A stretch of 64,000 bases of DNA from Candidatus Kapaibacterium sp. (lineage in GTDB: Bacteria; Bacteroidota; Ignavibacteria; Kapaibacteriales; UBA2268), in NCBI GenBank assembly GCA_938031175.1, contig CALHGZ010000001.1, forward strand, positions 62,001 through 126,000, read 5' to 3'. Shown here in pieces: positions 18,468 to 28,392 of the stretch (position 1 is the stretch's first letter; each line of letters opens with the position of its first letter). Made by a program: the position numbers and the translations under genes. The notes beneath the pieces are model-generated. The model did no database searches and was not told the DNA's origin. It saw only the letters and a list, made by a program, of their open reading frames with translations.

Positions 18468-19433
18468 ATGAACAATTTAATCGAAGAGGGGAAAAGAGTT
18501 CTCAGCGAAGAAATAAATTCACTAATGCGAGTCAAGGATAAACTTGATTTAAATTTTGCAAATGCAGTTATAATGATAGCAAACGCACATAAATTAGTTA
18601 TAAGTGGAGTAGGTAAATCGGGTATGATAGCAAGGAAAATAGCTGCAACTTTCTCAAGTATAGGAATTTCTGCAGCATATCTAGATCCCGTAGATGCTCT
18701 TCATGGCGATTTAGGCTTCGTTCAGGAGAACGATGTTGTAATTCTTCTTTCCAAAAGTGGTAGTACCTCAGAAATAGTAAAATTGATACCATATTTGAGG
18801 GCAAGAAATTCAAGAATTATTGCAATTACAGGCAATATGAACTCATATCTTGCATTAAATTCAGATATAGCTTTGGATGGATCTGTATCGAATGAAGCTT
18901 GCCCATATAATCTTGCACCTACATCGAGCGCATTAGTAGCCTTGGCATTAGGTGATGCTTTAGCAATGACACTTATTAAATATAAAAAAATCACTCTTGA
19001 AGATATATCCCGCTTACATCCACTTGGACAAATTGGAAGGAATTTTCAATTGAGTGTAAAAAATATAATGCATACAAACAGTGCTTTGCCATTAATAAAA
19101 CTTGATGAATCATTCAAAGATGCTGTAATTGAAATTACAAACAAAAAAATCGGCTGTGTATGCGTAGTTGATGATAATGGCAATTTGAGAGGCATAATAA
19201 CAGATGGTGATGTTAGAAGGGTTCTGCAAAAATATGATGATATAAGAGGATTAAAGGTCAATGATGTTATGACGGAAAATCCTGTTGTAATATCACCAGA
19301 TGCAAATTTAGCTGAAGCATTATCTTTAATGGAAAGGCGTGAGAGCCAAATAAATGTTTTGCCAGTTGTTAATGAACGGAATAAGTGCATTGGTGTAGTT
19401 AGGATCCACGATATTATTTTGAGCGGAGTTTAA
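18468..19433 (+). CDS. kdsD: Arabinose-5-phosphate isomerase, KdsD/KpsF/GutQ family
   Basis: This enzyme converts ribulose 5-phosphate to arabinose 5-phosphate, the first step to Kdo for LPS inner core. In the 321-residue protein an SIS sugar-isomerase domain (about 1-195: GVGKSGMIARKIAATFSS, DALHGDLGF, LLSKSGSTSEI, L-G-D-A-L-A) is followed by two CBS domains (about 205-321: D-G-D-V-R-R-V-L, M-T-E-N-P-V-V-I). This is the standard KdsD length and order. Its last four bases (19430-19433) also encode the stop of the convergent RodZ-like gene. It fits the heptosyltransferase gene at 41834 as evidence of LPS synthesis. Confidence 0.95.
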   Translation: MNNLIEEGKRVLSEEINSLMRVKDKLDLNFANAVIMIANAHKLVISGVGKSGMIARKIAATFSSIGISAAYLDPVDALHGDLGFVQENDVVILLSKSGSTSEIVKLIPYLRARNSRIIAITGNMNSYLALNSDIALDGSVSNEACPYNLAPTSSALVALALGDALAMTLIKYKKITLEDISRLHPLGQIGRNFQLSVKNIMHTNSALPLIKLDESFKDAVIEITNKKIGCVCVVDDNGNLRGIITDGDVRRVLQKYDDIRGLKVNDVMTENPVVISPDANLAEALSLMERRESQINVLPVVNERNKCIGVVRIHDIILSGV

Positions 19434-20329
19434 TTGTTTTCAGCATTGACTGGTTTTATAGGTTCGATTTTGGAGGGTTCGATAAGAGGTTGCATTATTT
19501 TGGTATCCTGATCTTTTGCTTTTTTTGATTTTATATCATCGTAAGGTGCTGCAGAACTTTCAATTTTATTTCTTGTTATTTTTAAGTTACGGATGACTGT
19601 ACCTTTAGCCCCGAAATACCCGAGCTCTTCACCATTTCTTGTGAAATGTATAGCACCTGCATTTCCTAAATTAATAATAATGTATTTCAAAGCAGACCAT
19701 TGCTTTGTCATTCCTGGTGTCATTAAACCAGCATCAATTTTTTTCCCATCTATATCAACGCGAAGCCAAGCAGTATCGGTGGCTTTTGCTTCTACTATTA
19801 AACTATCGCTTGATTGGAAAAATTGTAGGAGTTCGTTAGCAGTTTCTTTTATAATCGCAGTGTCAGAAGTTTTTTCGGTTGATAAATTATTCAAATCACT
19901 TGATTTTGTAGGGTTATCACCGAAAAAGCTGAAATATAACAATATAACAGCTGATATTAGCAAACCTGCATATAAAAAGTAGTGCAAAAAGTTGGTACTT
20001 TTTGTAGTTTTAATTTTCTTTTTGCTTATTGGGTTAAAAGATGTTAAATTTTTCGTTTCTACATTTTCTAATGCAGTAGATAGTTTTGATTGATGTTGAA
20101 CTTTGAAAATTTCTTCTAAATCATTTTCAAGCTCTTCTTTGTCATATTTGAGAATGTTAGCATATGTTCTAATAAAAGATTTTACATAAACCCCGGGTAA
20201 AACATTGAAATTATTATCCTCTATAGCAGAAAGATATTGAGGACGAATTCTCGTTATGTTACTGATATCCTCTATTGATAATTTTTTGCTTAATCTAAGT
20301 TCTTTTAATTTTTCGCCAAGAGTTTGCAT
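19430..20329 (-). CDS. RodZ-like helix-turn-helix membrane protein (DUF4115)
   Basis: The 299-residue protein has an N-terminal HTH_25 domain (about 1-75: L-G-E-K-L-K-E-L-R-L-S-K-K-L-S-I-E-D-I, Y-L-S-A-I-E, P-G-V-Y-V-K-S-F-I-R-T-Y-A), a basic stretch, one membrane helix (about 116-138) and a periplasmic DUF4115-type beta domain (about 170-255). This is the RodZ architecture. RodZ links MreB filaments to the cell-wall elongation machinery and controls rod shape. The last 40 residues are a charged, proline-containing tail. It is convergent with kdsD, sharing stop-codon bases, and divergent from the DUF2279-like gene. Confidence 0.85.
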   Translation of the reverse strand: MQTLGEKLKELRLSKKLSIEDISNITRIRPQYLSAIEDNNFNVLPGVYVKSFIRTYANILKYDKEELENDLEEIFKVQHQSKLSTALENVETKNLTSFNPISKKKIKTTKSTNFLHYFLYAGLLISAVILLYFSFFGDNPTKSSDLNNLSTEKTSDTAIIKETANELLQFFQSSDSLIVEAKATDTAWLRVDIDGKKIDAGLMTPGMTKQWSALKYIIINLGNAGAIHFTRNGEELGYFGAKGTVIRNLKITRNKIESSAAPYDDIKSKKAKDQDTKIMQPLIEPSKIEPIKPVNAENN

Positions 20330-20457
20330 TTAAATGAAATTTTATATTTTAAAATTGGTAATTTTAGATCTTAAACATAAATTTTTTTTTAAACATCAAA
20401 TTTGAAATAGTAAGCAAATATTATCAAAAATAATGCCTGAAATTCTAATTGCAATAT

Positions 20458-21591
20458 ATGACAAGTTATTATAAAAACAAAAAGTTAAAAGCATGTTTAA
20501 GATATTTTATTCTTTTGTTAATTGTATTAACTATGACATTAGTTAATTCCAACCAGATAATGAAAGCTAATGAATATAATGAAATTAACGAAGATAAAGA
20601 AACTGAAATATTTGAATCCGATAGTATGAGTATTAATCCGGTAAGACAAAAATATCTGTCAAAAGAAGACTTTCGTTATGCCGATACATATCGGGTTTTA
20701 CTAAATGGTAAAACCCCAAAAATATCAACAGAGATCGAAACAGTACCCTTTGCAATATCATTGGTTTGTTGGGGAGGGTTATTTGCCATTCAGCATCAGC
20801 TTCAGCTTAATACAATCTGGAAAGAGCAAACAGATTTCAAAATTTACGAGGATGGTATTTATGCACTTTATTCTGATAAAGCTGGTCATATATTCGGAAC
20901 ATATCTAACTGCGTATTTAGTTCAAGAGTCGCTTCTAATCAGTGGATTTAGTTGGGAGCTATCTGCAATTATCTCTACTGCGGCAGGGCTAGCTTACACA
21001 ACTTACGTTGAAATATTAGATGGTTTCGGTAAAAACTGGGGTTTCAGCCCATCAGATTTTTATGCTGATGTAGTTGGTGCTGGTCTATTTATTGGGCAAT
21101 ATTATGTACCATTTTTACAGAATTTTACGCCAAAATTTATGTATTTTCCAGCTCGATGGTTTAATGCAAATCACAGAATACCTCACGATGCTTTTATTGA
21201 TGATTATAGTTCTCATACACTTTGGTTAACAGTAAACTTGTACAATTTACTTCCTGAGTCTGCAAAAAAATATTGGTTATCATGGCTGGATATAAGTTTC
21301 GGTTATGCTGCAAGGGATTTATGCGCTGCTGGTTATGATTGCCCGGAGAAGAATGCCAAAGCATTTTATGATAAATATGGTAATGTAATGGTTTACGGAA
21401 ATCCGAAATATATAATCGCTTTAGATTTTAATCTCATCAAACTGTTGCCCGATAACGGCTCTTTTTGGAATTGGTTGAAACAATCGCTGAATTACTTTAA
21501 ATTACCATCACCAGCAGTAGAATTTGGCAATACAACAAAATTTTACCTGCTTTATCCCTTTCCAATAAATCTTGGCTCCATAAGATTTTGA
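20458..21591 (+). CDS. DUF2279 (YfiM-like) envelope protein
   Basis: The 377-residue protein has a hydrophobic N-terminal segment (about 14-32) that could be a signal peptide or anchor. The central part contains D-K-A-G-H-I-F-G-T-Y, then a hydrophobic span, then Y-V-E-I-L-D-G-F and W-G-F-S-P-S-D-F-Y-A-D-V-V-G-A. These H, E and D positions are typical of DUF2279/YfiM predicted periplasmic proteins. The remainder looks beta-rich, perhaps outer-membrane associated. The biological role of the family is unknown. I prefer the ATG at 20458 over the TTG at 20449; there is no strong ribosome binding site. Confidence 0.72.
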   Translation: MTSYYKNKKLKACLRYFILLLIVLTMTLVNSNQIMKANEYNEINEDKETEIFESDSMSINPVRQKYLSKEDFRYADTYRVLLNGKTPKISTEIETVPFAISLVCWGGLFAIQHQLQLNTIWKEQTDFKIYEDGIYALYSDKAGHIFGTYLTAYLVQESLLISGFSWELSAIISTAAGLAYTTYVEILDGFGKNWGFSPSDFYADVVGAGLFIGQYYVPFLQNFTPKFMYFPARWFNANHRIPHDAFIDDYSSHTLWLTVNLYNLLPESAKKYWLSWLDISFGYAARDLCAAGYDCPEKNAKAFYDKYGNVMVYGNPKYIIALDFNLIKLLPDNGSFWNWLKQSLNYFKLPSPAVEFGNTTKFYLLYPFPINLGSIRF

Positions 21592-21680
21592 AATTTTGCT
21601 AAATAATCAATAATTATTAATTTGCAATGCTTAAATTCAATACTATTTATTTGAAATTATTTTATTATCAAAGGTGAAAT

Positions 21681-22529
21681 TTGTTCAAAGTAAATTTTCC
21701 AACAAAATTTAAGACCCTCAATAACGGTTATAATAAATTAAAAGAGAAATCCCACTTTGTATCGACATTAGATCAAATTGAAAACAAAGAGTTTTTGATT
21801 AGTGTGATAATACCAACTTTTCAGGAAGAAAAGATTTTACCACAGCTTATGCAAATTTTTACTGAGGATTTAAAAAAAAAATATAACATTGAAGTAATTG
21901 TAAGTGATGGCGGAAGCACTGATTTAACATTGGAGATAGCCCGAACATTTGCAGATATAATTGTCGAGCATTCTTTACCAACGCGTCAGACAATCGCCGA
22001 AGGACGCAATAATGGAGCAAAAGTAGCAAATGGAAATGTTTTGGTTTTTATAAATGCAGATTCAATTCCTGAAAATCCGGAATTTTTCTTTAAATTTATT
22101 CGCCAATGGGGTAGAGATCAAGGTAAATATTGCAAATACAAAGCATTAGCAACTTATGTTATGTCTTTACCTGATGAAACGATGCTAAAAGATAAAATAT
22201 TCTATAAATTACATAATTTGTATGTGAAGTTTTTAAATGTGATAGGTTTTGGAATGGGGCGAGGCGAATGCCAGATTATAAAGAAGGAAATCTTTGAATG
22301 TGTCAATGGCTATAATCCAAAAATAGCAGCTGGTGAAGATTTTGAACTTTATCGCAGGATATCAAAAGTTGCCCGAGTTGGATTTGCTGATGAGTTAAAA
22401 ATTCTCGAATCCCCCAGAAGATTTCGGAAATATGGTTATTTGAAAGTCATAGTATCTTGGATTTTGAATTCATTATCAGTAATGATTTTTGGTAGATCTA
22501 TTGCTAAGGAATGGGAAGCTGTCCGATGA
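21681..22529 (+). CDS. Glycosyltransferase family 2
   Basis: The 282-residue protein has a GT2 (GT-A fold) domain: V-I-I-P-T-F-Q-E-E-K-I-L-P, V-S-D-G-G-S-T-D-L-T for the nucleotide sugar, I-N-A-D-S-I in the DxD position, and A-G-E-D-F-E-L-Y-R-R late in the domain. A short hydrophobic region near the C-terminus may touch the membrane. The start is a TTG at 21681 preceded by AAGGTG four bases upstream; no nearby ATG fits the domain start. The acceptor is unknown. It stands 80 bases upstream of the large activase gene, with no obvious functional link. Confidence 0.82.
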   Translation: MFKVNFPTKFKTLNNGYNKLKEKSHFVSTLDQIENKEFLISVIIPTFQEEKILPQLMQIFTEDLKKKYNIEVIVSDGGSTDLTLEIARTFADIIVEHSLPTRQTIAEGRNNGAKVANGNVLVFINADSIPENPEFFFKFIRQWGRDQGKYCKYKALATYVMSLPDETMLKDKIFYKLHNLYVKFLNVIGFGMGRGECQIIKKEIFECVNGYNPKIAAGEDFELYRRISKVARVGFADELKILESPRRFRKYGYLKVIVSWILNSLSVMIFGRSIAKEWEAVR

Positions 22530-22609
22530 ATATATATTGCATATTTTTAGCATTCAAACCAATTGGAGATCAATTTTTTTATTTGTAACATCAATCAACA
22601 GGTGATATT

Positions 22610-25600
22610 ATGAAAGAAGCAATTGGCATCTGCCTCGGTGCTTCCACAATATCAATCATCCATCTAAGTCGAGATATTAATGGCAATATACACATAGACG
22701 GCTGCAAATCTGAATTGCATAATGGCAATCCCAAAGAAACTTTCTTGCATTTAATTAAATCATTTGATCCGATTGGGAAAAAAGTTGTAGTAACAGGTCG
22801 CAAGTTCAGGAATCTAATAAATTTAACTTCGATCTCGGAACCTGAAGCAACTGAAAAAGCATTTGAATTCATGGGTTACGATAAGCAAGATTTTTCAGGA
22901 ATAGCCAGTTTAGGGGGTGAAACATTTGTCGTTTATACACTTGATTCAGAAGGGAAGATATCAAATATAATCTCCAAAAATCAATGTGCCTCAGGTACAG
23001 GCGAGTTTTACCTCCAACAAATAAAAAGAATGGATATCAGCTTGGAGAAATCAATCGAAATTTCGAAAGATGTAACGCCATTCAAAGTATCTGGTAGATG
23101 CTCGGTATTTTGCAAATCTGATTGCACTCATGCTTTGAATAAAGGCATTCCCAAATCTGAAGTTACTGCCGGCTTAGCATTAATGATAGCAGATAAAATT
23201 GAAGAACTTTTGAAGAAAGCCAATGGTAAAAAGTTTCTTCTTGTTGGTGGTTTAACCAAAAACAAAAGAATAATGGAATTTTTAATTAAAAAAGTTTCAG
23301 GAATTCACATACCGGATTATGCTCATTGTTTCGAGGCATTAGGTGCTGCTATATATGCCATAGATAATGATTGCCCGGCTCTCGAATCTTTCGATAATAT
23401 ATTTCATTATCGAGAAAGTTCCTTTGTATTTCACAGACCATTGAATGAATTCAGGGATAAAGTTATTTTTAAAGAGATGGAGCGCGGAATTGCTCAAAGT
23501 GGTGATGAATGTATATTAGGGCTGGATGTTGGTTCAACAACTACAAAGGCTGTAATTATCAGAACTACAGACAATAAGATATTGGCATCCGTATATCTTT
23601 ACACAAACGGGAATCCGATAAAAGCAGCCAGGGAATGTTACTCTAAATTGCTCGAGCAATTACCTGACGATATAAAAATAATTGGACTTGGTACAACAGG
23701 ATCTGGAAGACACATTGCAGGATTGCATGCATTGACAGATGGGATATTCAACGAAATAATCGCTCATGCCACTGCTGCTGTTTATTTTGATTCAGAAGTT
23801 GATACTATTTTTGAAATAGGTGGTCAAGATGCAAAATATACTTATATAGTGAACAAAGTACCAGCGGATTATGCAATGAACGAGGCTTGTTCAGCGGGTA
23901 CGGGATCATTTATTGAAGAATCTGCTTACGAATCATTGCGCGTAAGAGTTAATGAAATTGAGGGCTTAGCTATGCAAGCAAAACGTCCTCCAAATTTCAG
24001 CGACCAATGTTCCGCTTTTATTAGTTCTGATATCAAAACAGCTCAACAAGAGAATTTATCGAAGGAAGATATTATTGCTGGGCTTGTATATTCAGTCTGT
24101 TTAAATTATGTAAATAGAGTAAAGGGAAATCGTCAGGTAGGCAAGAAAATTTTTATGCAAGGAGGTGTTTGTTACAATAAAGCAATACCAATTGCAATGG
24201 CAGCACTGACCGAACGGGAAATAATCGTACCTCCGGAACCAGGACTAATGGGGGCTTTTGGTGTTGCTCTGGAAGTAAAAGAAAAGATTAATATGGGATT
24301 CATTAAGCCAAAATTATTTTCGCTTAGAGAGTTAGCTAATCGAGAAGTTATTTACAGGAAGCCTTTCATTTGCAAAGGTGGTAAGGAGAAATGTGATAGA
24401 AAATGTGTCATTAATATGATTGAAGTACAAGGTGATAAATATCCATTTGGTGGTGCATGTAATAAATATTACAATTTAATCAATAAACAAAAAATTGAAA
24501 CTGCAAATTATGATTACGTTGCCAAAAGGCAAAGGCTTATGTTTGGTAAATATGCACCGGTAAAAGAATTTCCAAAAGATTCTAAAACAGTAGGATTAAA
24601 CTTATCATTTCATACATATACATTATTCCCATTATTTTATAATTTTTTCACTGAATTGGGTTTGAAAGTAGTATTGCCAGATAAGGTAGATGAAGAAGGT
24701 ATTGAACGTGAAATGACTTCGATGTGTTATCCAGCACAGTTATCTCACGGCTTATTCAAAAATTTGATAGACAAGAATCCGGATTATTTTTTCATTCCCA
24801 ATTTGCTGGAGATGTTTGTTGATGAAGGCTTTTACCAGAGATTAGATAATAATTGTTCTTGTATATTTGTTAGCGGCGAGCCATACTATTTAAAACAAGC
24901 ATTCAAAGATTTTAATATCGAGGATAAATTTATATCTCCTATTTTTAATTTCGGTAATGGATATGATACCTGCTATGATTTATTCGTCGAGTGTGCTTAT
25001 AAAGTTGGAATAAATGATGAAATAAGAATCAACAAGGCTTATCAAATAGCCTTAAAGATGCAGAATGATTATCAGGAAGAATTATATGAAATGGGTCGTA
25101 AGTTTCTCGAAAAGCTTGATCTCGAACCTGATTCTTATGCAATTGTGCTTGTTGGTAGACCCTATAATTCATTTACTGATATTGCCAATAAAGGAATACC
25201 GCAAAAAATTGCATCCCGTGGTGTTTATGTTATACCTTACGATATGTTAGATTACAGAAAGGAAACACTTGATAATGAAATGTATTGGGAAGGTGGTAAA
25301 AAGATACTTAAAGTGGCAAAAATCATCAAGAGACACCCTCGATTGTTTGCGACTTATGTATCTAATTTCTCCTGTGCGCCAGATTCTATCCTAATACCGA
25401 TGTTTCGCTCAATTATGGGACGCAAACCTTCTCTTACACTCGAATTAGATGGACATACAGCAGATGCTGGTATAAATACAAGAATTGATGCGGTTATAGA
25501 TATTATCAATAATTATTTGAGAATATCAAAAACTTTGAGAATGACACGTAATGGCGTTTTCAAACCATCAAAAATCGAATTTGGTAAAGATGAAGCTTTC

Positions 25601-26938
25601 TTCATTGGCTCTGATGGAGAAAGATTACCATTAACAGATCCGAAAGTTGAAATTTTACTTCCCTCAATGGGTGACTTAGCCGTCAAATTATTTGCTGCTG
25701 GTATGAGAAGTCAGGGGTTTAATGCAATAGCTTTGCCTGATAGTAATTCTGAAATATTAAAAATTGGACGAGCTAATGCAACAGGTAAAGAATGTCTTCC
25801 TTTATTGCTTTGCTCGGGCTTAATGCTCGATTATATACAGAATAGATGGAACAAAAATACATATTTAGCATTCTTCATTGTACAGGGAGCCGGGAATTGT
25901 CGTTTGGGTTATTATCCAACATTTTTGAAAAATATAATAAAAGAAAAACAAATTCCTAATGTTGCAACAATGGAACTTATGCATGAAGATGGTTTTGCTG
26001 GCTTGGGTCCAAATTTTGCTGCTCGTGGAATTGAAACATTGATAGCAAGTGACGTTCTCGATGATGTTCGCTCTGCAATCATGGCTAATGCAGTTGACCC
26101 AGATAAAGGGCTGGAAATATTTGAGGAAGAATTTAATAAATTATTAAATGTTACGGCTAATGACTATAGTAATTTCTATAGGGCATTGAAAAATTTAGCT
26201 TTAAATATAAAAACAAAGGTACCTGCAAAAATTCCTATAAGTGAATCAAAATATATAGCATTACTTGGCGAAATGTATGTGCGAAGAGACGGGTTTGCTC
26301 ATAAATGGCTCAATAAAGTTTTTGCTAAAAAAGGATTTGTTGTTAAAGATGCATATGTTAGTGAGTGGATTTATTATGTTGATTATCTTTTGGTTAATGG
26401 ACTTTACGAGCCACTGAAATCATTAAAAAATAAAATGGAGCGACTCATAAGATATATTTATATGCGAGTTGCAGAATATCGTATCAAAAAGATTCTTGAA
26501 AGATCCGGCTACTACCAATATACAAAGACAAGGGTTGCACCATTAGTAAAACATGGTAAACATATAGTTCCACTCGAATTCAAAGGTGAGCCTTTACTAA
26601 TAGTCGGAACAGGATTAAACGATACACTTGAGAAGTATTGCGGTATTATTAGTGTAGGCCCCTTTGGTTGTATGCAAACCAGATTTGCTGAAGCAGTGAC
26701 TGTTCCAGAGATGAAAGTAAGTAATAAAATAAAAGCTAAACGGATTTACGATCCAAATTACAAGATTCCAGAAATATTTACTGAGAATATGTCAATACCA
26801 TTTTTAGCAATAGAAACCGATGGTAATGTCTATCCTCAAATTATAGAAGCACGTTTAGAAACGTTTGCATTACAAGCAAACCGTACTGCTGAACTGATGA
26901 AAATATCAAAAAACGGAAGATACAATAAGTCAAACTAA
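22610..26938 (+). CDS. Giant double-module 2-hydroxyacyl-CoA dehydratase activase-like protein (BadF/BcrA + DUF2229)
   Basis: The 1442-residue protein has two tandem ASKHA-type activase modules. Module 1 (about 1-270) has N-Q-C126-A-S-G-T-G and G-R-C164-S-V-F. Module 2 (about 298-565) has G-L-D-V-G-S-T-T-T-K (304-313), E-A-C427-S-A-G-T-G and Q-C467-S-A-F. The cysteine spacings (38 and 40) match the two [4Fe-4S] ligands per subunit of HgdC, the ATP-driven electron donor of 2-hydroxyglutaryl-CoA dehydratase. A DUF2229-type region (about 650-880) and a long C-terminal part resembling dehydratase subunits follow. A radical dehydration or other low-potential redox role is inferred; the substrate is unknown. 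It is 13 bases upstream of purM. Confidence 0.85.
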   Translation: MKEAIGICLGASTISIIHLSRDINGNIHIDGCKSELHNGNPKETFLHLIKSFDPIGKKVVVTGRKFRNLINLTSISEPEATEKAFEFMGYDKQDFSGIASLGGETFVVYTLDSEGKISNIISKNQCASGTGEFYLQQIKRMDISLEKSIEISKDVTPFKVSGRCSVFCKSDCTHALNKGIPKSEVTAGLALMIADKIEELLKKANGKKFLLVGGLTKNKRIMEFLIKKVSGIHIPDYAHCFEALGAAIYAIDNDCPALESFDNIFHYRESSFVFHRPLNEFRDKVIFKEMERGIAQSGDECILGLDVGSTTTKAVIIRTTDNKILASVYLYTNGNPIKAARECYSKLLEQLPDDIKIIGLGTTGSGRHIAGLHALTDGIFNEIIAHATAAVYFDSEVDTIFEIGGQDAKYTYIVNKVPADYAMNEACSAGTGSFIEESAYESLRVRVNEIEGLAMQAKRPPNFSDQCSAFISSDIKTAQQENLSKEDIIAGLVYSVCLNYVNRVKGNRQVGKKIFMQGGVCYNKAIPIAMAALTEREIIVPPEPGLMGAFGVALEVKEKINMGFIKPKLFSLRELANREVIYRKPFICKGGKEKCDRKCVINMIEVQGDKYPFGGACNKYYNLINKQKIETANYDYVAKRQRLMFGKYAPVKEFPKDSKTVGLNLSFHTYTLFPLFYNFFTELGLKVVLPDKVDEEGIEREMTSMCYPAQLSHGLFKNLIDKNPDYFFIPNLLEMFVDEGFYQRLDNNCSCIFVSGEPYYLKQAFKDFNIEDKFISPIFNFGNGYDTCYDLFVECAYKVGINDEIRINKAYQIALKMQNDYQEELYEMGRKFLEKLDLEPDSYAIVLVGRPYNSFTDIANKGIPQKIASRGVYVIPYDMLDYRKETLDNEMYWEGGKKILKVAKIIKRHPRLFATYVSNFSCAPDSILIPMFRSIMGRKPSLTLELDGHTADAGINTRIDAVIDIINNYLRISKTLRMTRNGVFKPSKIEFGKDEAFFIGSDGERLPLTDPKVEILLPSMGDLAVKLFAAGMRSQGFNAIALPDSNSEILKIGRANATGKECLPLLLCSGLMLDYIQNRWNKNTYLAFFIVQGAGNCRLGYYPTFLKNIIKEKQIPNVATMELMHEDGFAGLGPNFAARGIETLIASDVLDDVRSAIMANAVDPDKGLEIFEEEFNKLLNVTANDYSNFYRALKNLALNIKTKVPAKIPISESKYIALLGEMYVRRDGFAHKWLNKVFAKKGFVVKDAYVSEWIYYVDYLLVNGLYEPLKSLKNKMERLIRYIYMRVAEYRIKKILERSGYYQYTKTRVAPLVKHGKHIVPLEFKGEPLLIVGTGLNDTLEKYCGIISVGPFGCMQTRFAEAVTVPEMKVSNKIKAKRIYDPNYKIPEIFTENMSIPFLAIETDGNVYPQIIEARLETFALQANRTAELMKISKNGRYNKSN

Positions 26939-26951
26939 ATATAAATTAAAT

Positions 26952-27947
26952 ATGGGAATAACTTATAAAGATTCGGGAGTTGATATTGAGGCAGCTGACA
27001 AATTAATCAGCAAATTGAAACCAATGATCCGTACAACTTTTAATGATAAGGTTTTAAGTGATATAGGACTTTTCGGCGGTTTCTACGAGGCAAATTTCGA
27101 TAATATCAATGAGCCCGTATTAGTAGCCAGCGTAGATGGAGTAGGAACAAAATTGAAAATTGCTTTTTTAATGAATAAGCACGATACAATTGGTCAATGT
27201 CTTGTGAACCATTGTGTAAATGATATATTGACATGTGGTGCCAAACCACTCTTTTTCTTGGATTATTTTGCAACGGGCAAATTAAATAACGGAATTGCCG
27301 AATCAGTAATAAAAGGATTTATTGAAGCTTGCAAGGCAAATGATTGTTCTCTTATTGGAGGTGAGACGGCGGAAATGCCATCTTTTTATAAGGACAATGA
27401 ATACGATATTAGTGGCACAATTGTAGGAATAGTTGAAAAGGAAAAAATTATTGACGGTAGTGGAATTAAAGCAGGAGATGTGTTGATTGGTTTAAAATCA
27501 AATGGTCTGCATACAAATGGTTATTCCATTGCTAATAAGGTCTTACTCCAAAGGTTTAAAATAGATGAATATATACCTGATTTATCAACAACTTTGGGGG
27601 AGGCACTTTTATCTATCCATATTTCATATCTTCGGGTAGTTCATCCATTAATAAAAAGAAATTTATTAACTGGCATATCTCACATTACTGGTGGTGGTAT
27701 CGTAGGAAATACAAAAAGGCTCCTAAGGAATAAATTACAATTAAAAGTGGATTGGAATGCCTGGGAATGGTTACCAATATTTAAATTAATTCAATCAATT
27801 GGCAATATCGAAGTTGAAGAAATGCGAAAGGTATTTAATTTAGGTATTGGTATGGTATTGATATCTAGACCTGCTAATGTTAATAATATTTTGACGATTT
27901 GTAAAGATTATTCTCCGGTTGCCATTGGAGAAATTGTAAATCAATAA
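26952..27947 (+). CDS. purM: Phosphoribosylformylglycinamidine cyclo-ligase (AIR synthetase)
   Basis: PurM closes the imidazole ring of purines, using ATP to convert FGAM to AIR. In the 331-residue protein the family motifs are Y-K-D-S-G-V-D-I at the N-terminus, A-S-V-D-G-V-G-T-K-L-K, V-N-H-C-V-N-D-I-L-T-C-G-A-K-P-L-F-F-L-D-Y, G-G-E-T-A-E-M-P and S-N-G-L-H-T-N-G-Y-S. It is usually about 340 residues, so it is full length. It begins 13 bases after the giant activase, suggesting a shared transcript. The only other purine gene in the window, purB, is about 4 kb away on the other strand. Confidence 0.96.
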   Translation: MGITYKDSGVDIEAADKLISKLKPMIRTTFNDKVLSDIGLFGGFYEANFDNINEPVLVASVDGVGTKLKIAFLMNKHDTIGQCLVNHCVNDILTCGAKPLFFLDYFATGKLNNGIAESVIKGFIEACKANDCSLIGGETAEMPSFYKDNEYDISGTIVGIVEKEKIIDGSGIKAGDVLIGLKSNGLHTNGYSIANKVLLQRFKIDEYIPDLSTTLGEALLSIHISYLRVVHPLIKRNLLTGISHITGGGIVGNTKRLLRNKLQLKVDWNAWEWLPIFKLIQSIGNIEVEEMRKVFNLGIGMVLISRPANVNNILTICKDYSPVAIGEIVNQ

Positions 27948-28044
27948 TTTTAAATCTAATTAGAACAAATAAAATTTAAAAAAATTAAATAACTTTTAAG
28001 ATTACAGAATGCCAAAAAAATCCGTTGCTAATAATTTAATTTTG

Positions 28045-28052
28045 TATTTTTG
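28045..28052 (+). promoter_or_regulatory. Candidate Bacteroidota-type promoter of the 2-oxoacid oxidoreductase operon
   Basis: TATTTTTG fits the TAnnTTTG -7 element, and a TTG lies 17 bases upstream (28025-28027), close to the expected -33 spacing. It would give a leader of about 62 bases before the ferredoxin gene. It is the best of the few such matches in the window, but AT-rich DNA makes chance hits common. Confidence 0.35.
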
Positions 28053-28121
28053 TATATTGATGATTACATACTATGTATTCATTATGTTGTATTGAATATT
28101 TTAAAAAACAAGGAGAATTAA

Positions 28122-28355
28122 ATGGCAAAGGCAGTTGGCGAAGTAATTATTGATATTGAAAAATGTAAAGGCTGTGAGCTTTGTATAGAAGCTTGCCCTG
28201 AAGATACACTCGCTTTAGCAAATGCAATAAATAAAAAAGGTTATCGCTATGCGGAAGTAGTTGCCAATAATTGTACTGGATGTGCAAACTGTGCAATCAT
28301 TTGTCCTGATGCATGTATAACGGTATATAGATTGATTATGAAAAAAATTGCTTAA
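28122..28355 (+). CDS. korD: 2-oxoacid:ferredoxin oxidoreductase, delta (ferredoxin) subunit
   Basis: This 77-residue ferredoxin-like protein has two [4Fe-4S] motifs, C-K-G-C-E-L-C-I-E-A-C-P and C-T-G-C-A-N-C-A-I-I-C-P. It carries electrons within the 2-oxoacid oxidoreductase complex. It is the first gene of a four-gene operon in the order delta-alpha-beta-gamma, with an AAGGAG ribosome binding site just upstream and 37 bases to the alpha gene. As a separate subunit it fits the four-subunit (Kor/Vor-type) enzymes rather than the fused single-chain pyruvate enzyme. Confidence 0.93.
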   Translation: MAKAVGEVIIDIEKCKGCELCIEACPEDTLALANAINKKGYRYAEVVANNCTGCANCAIICPDACITVYRLIMKKIA

Positions 28356-28392
28356 AATAGAAATAAATGAATTGATATTCAGGAGATAATTA

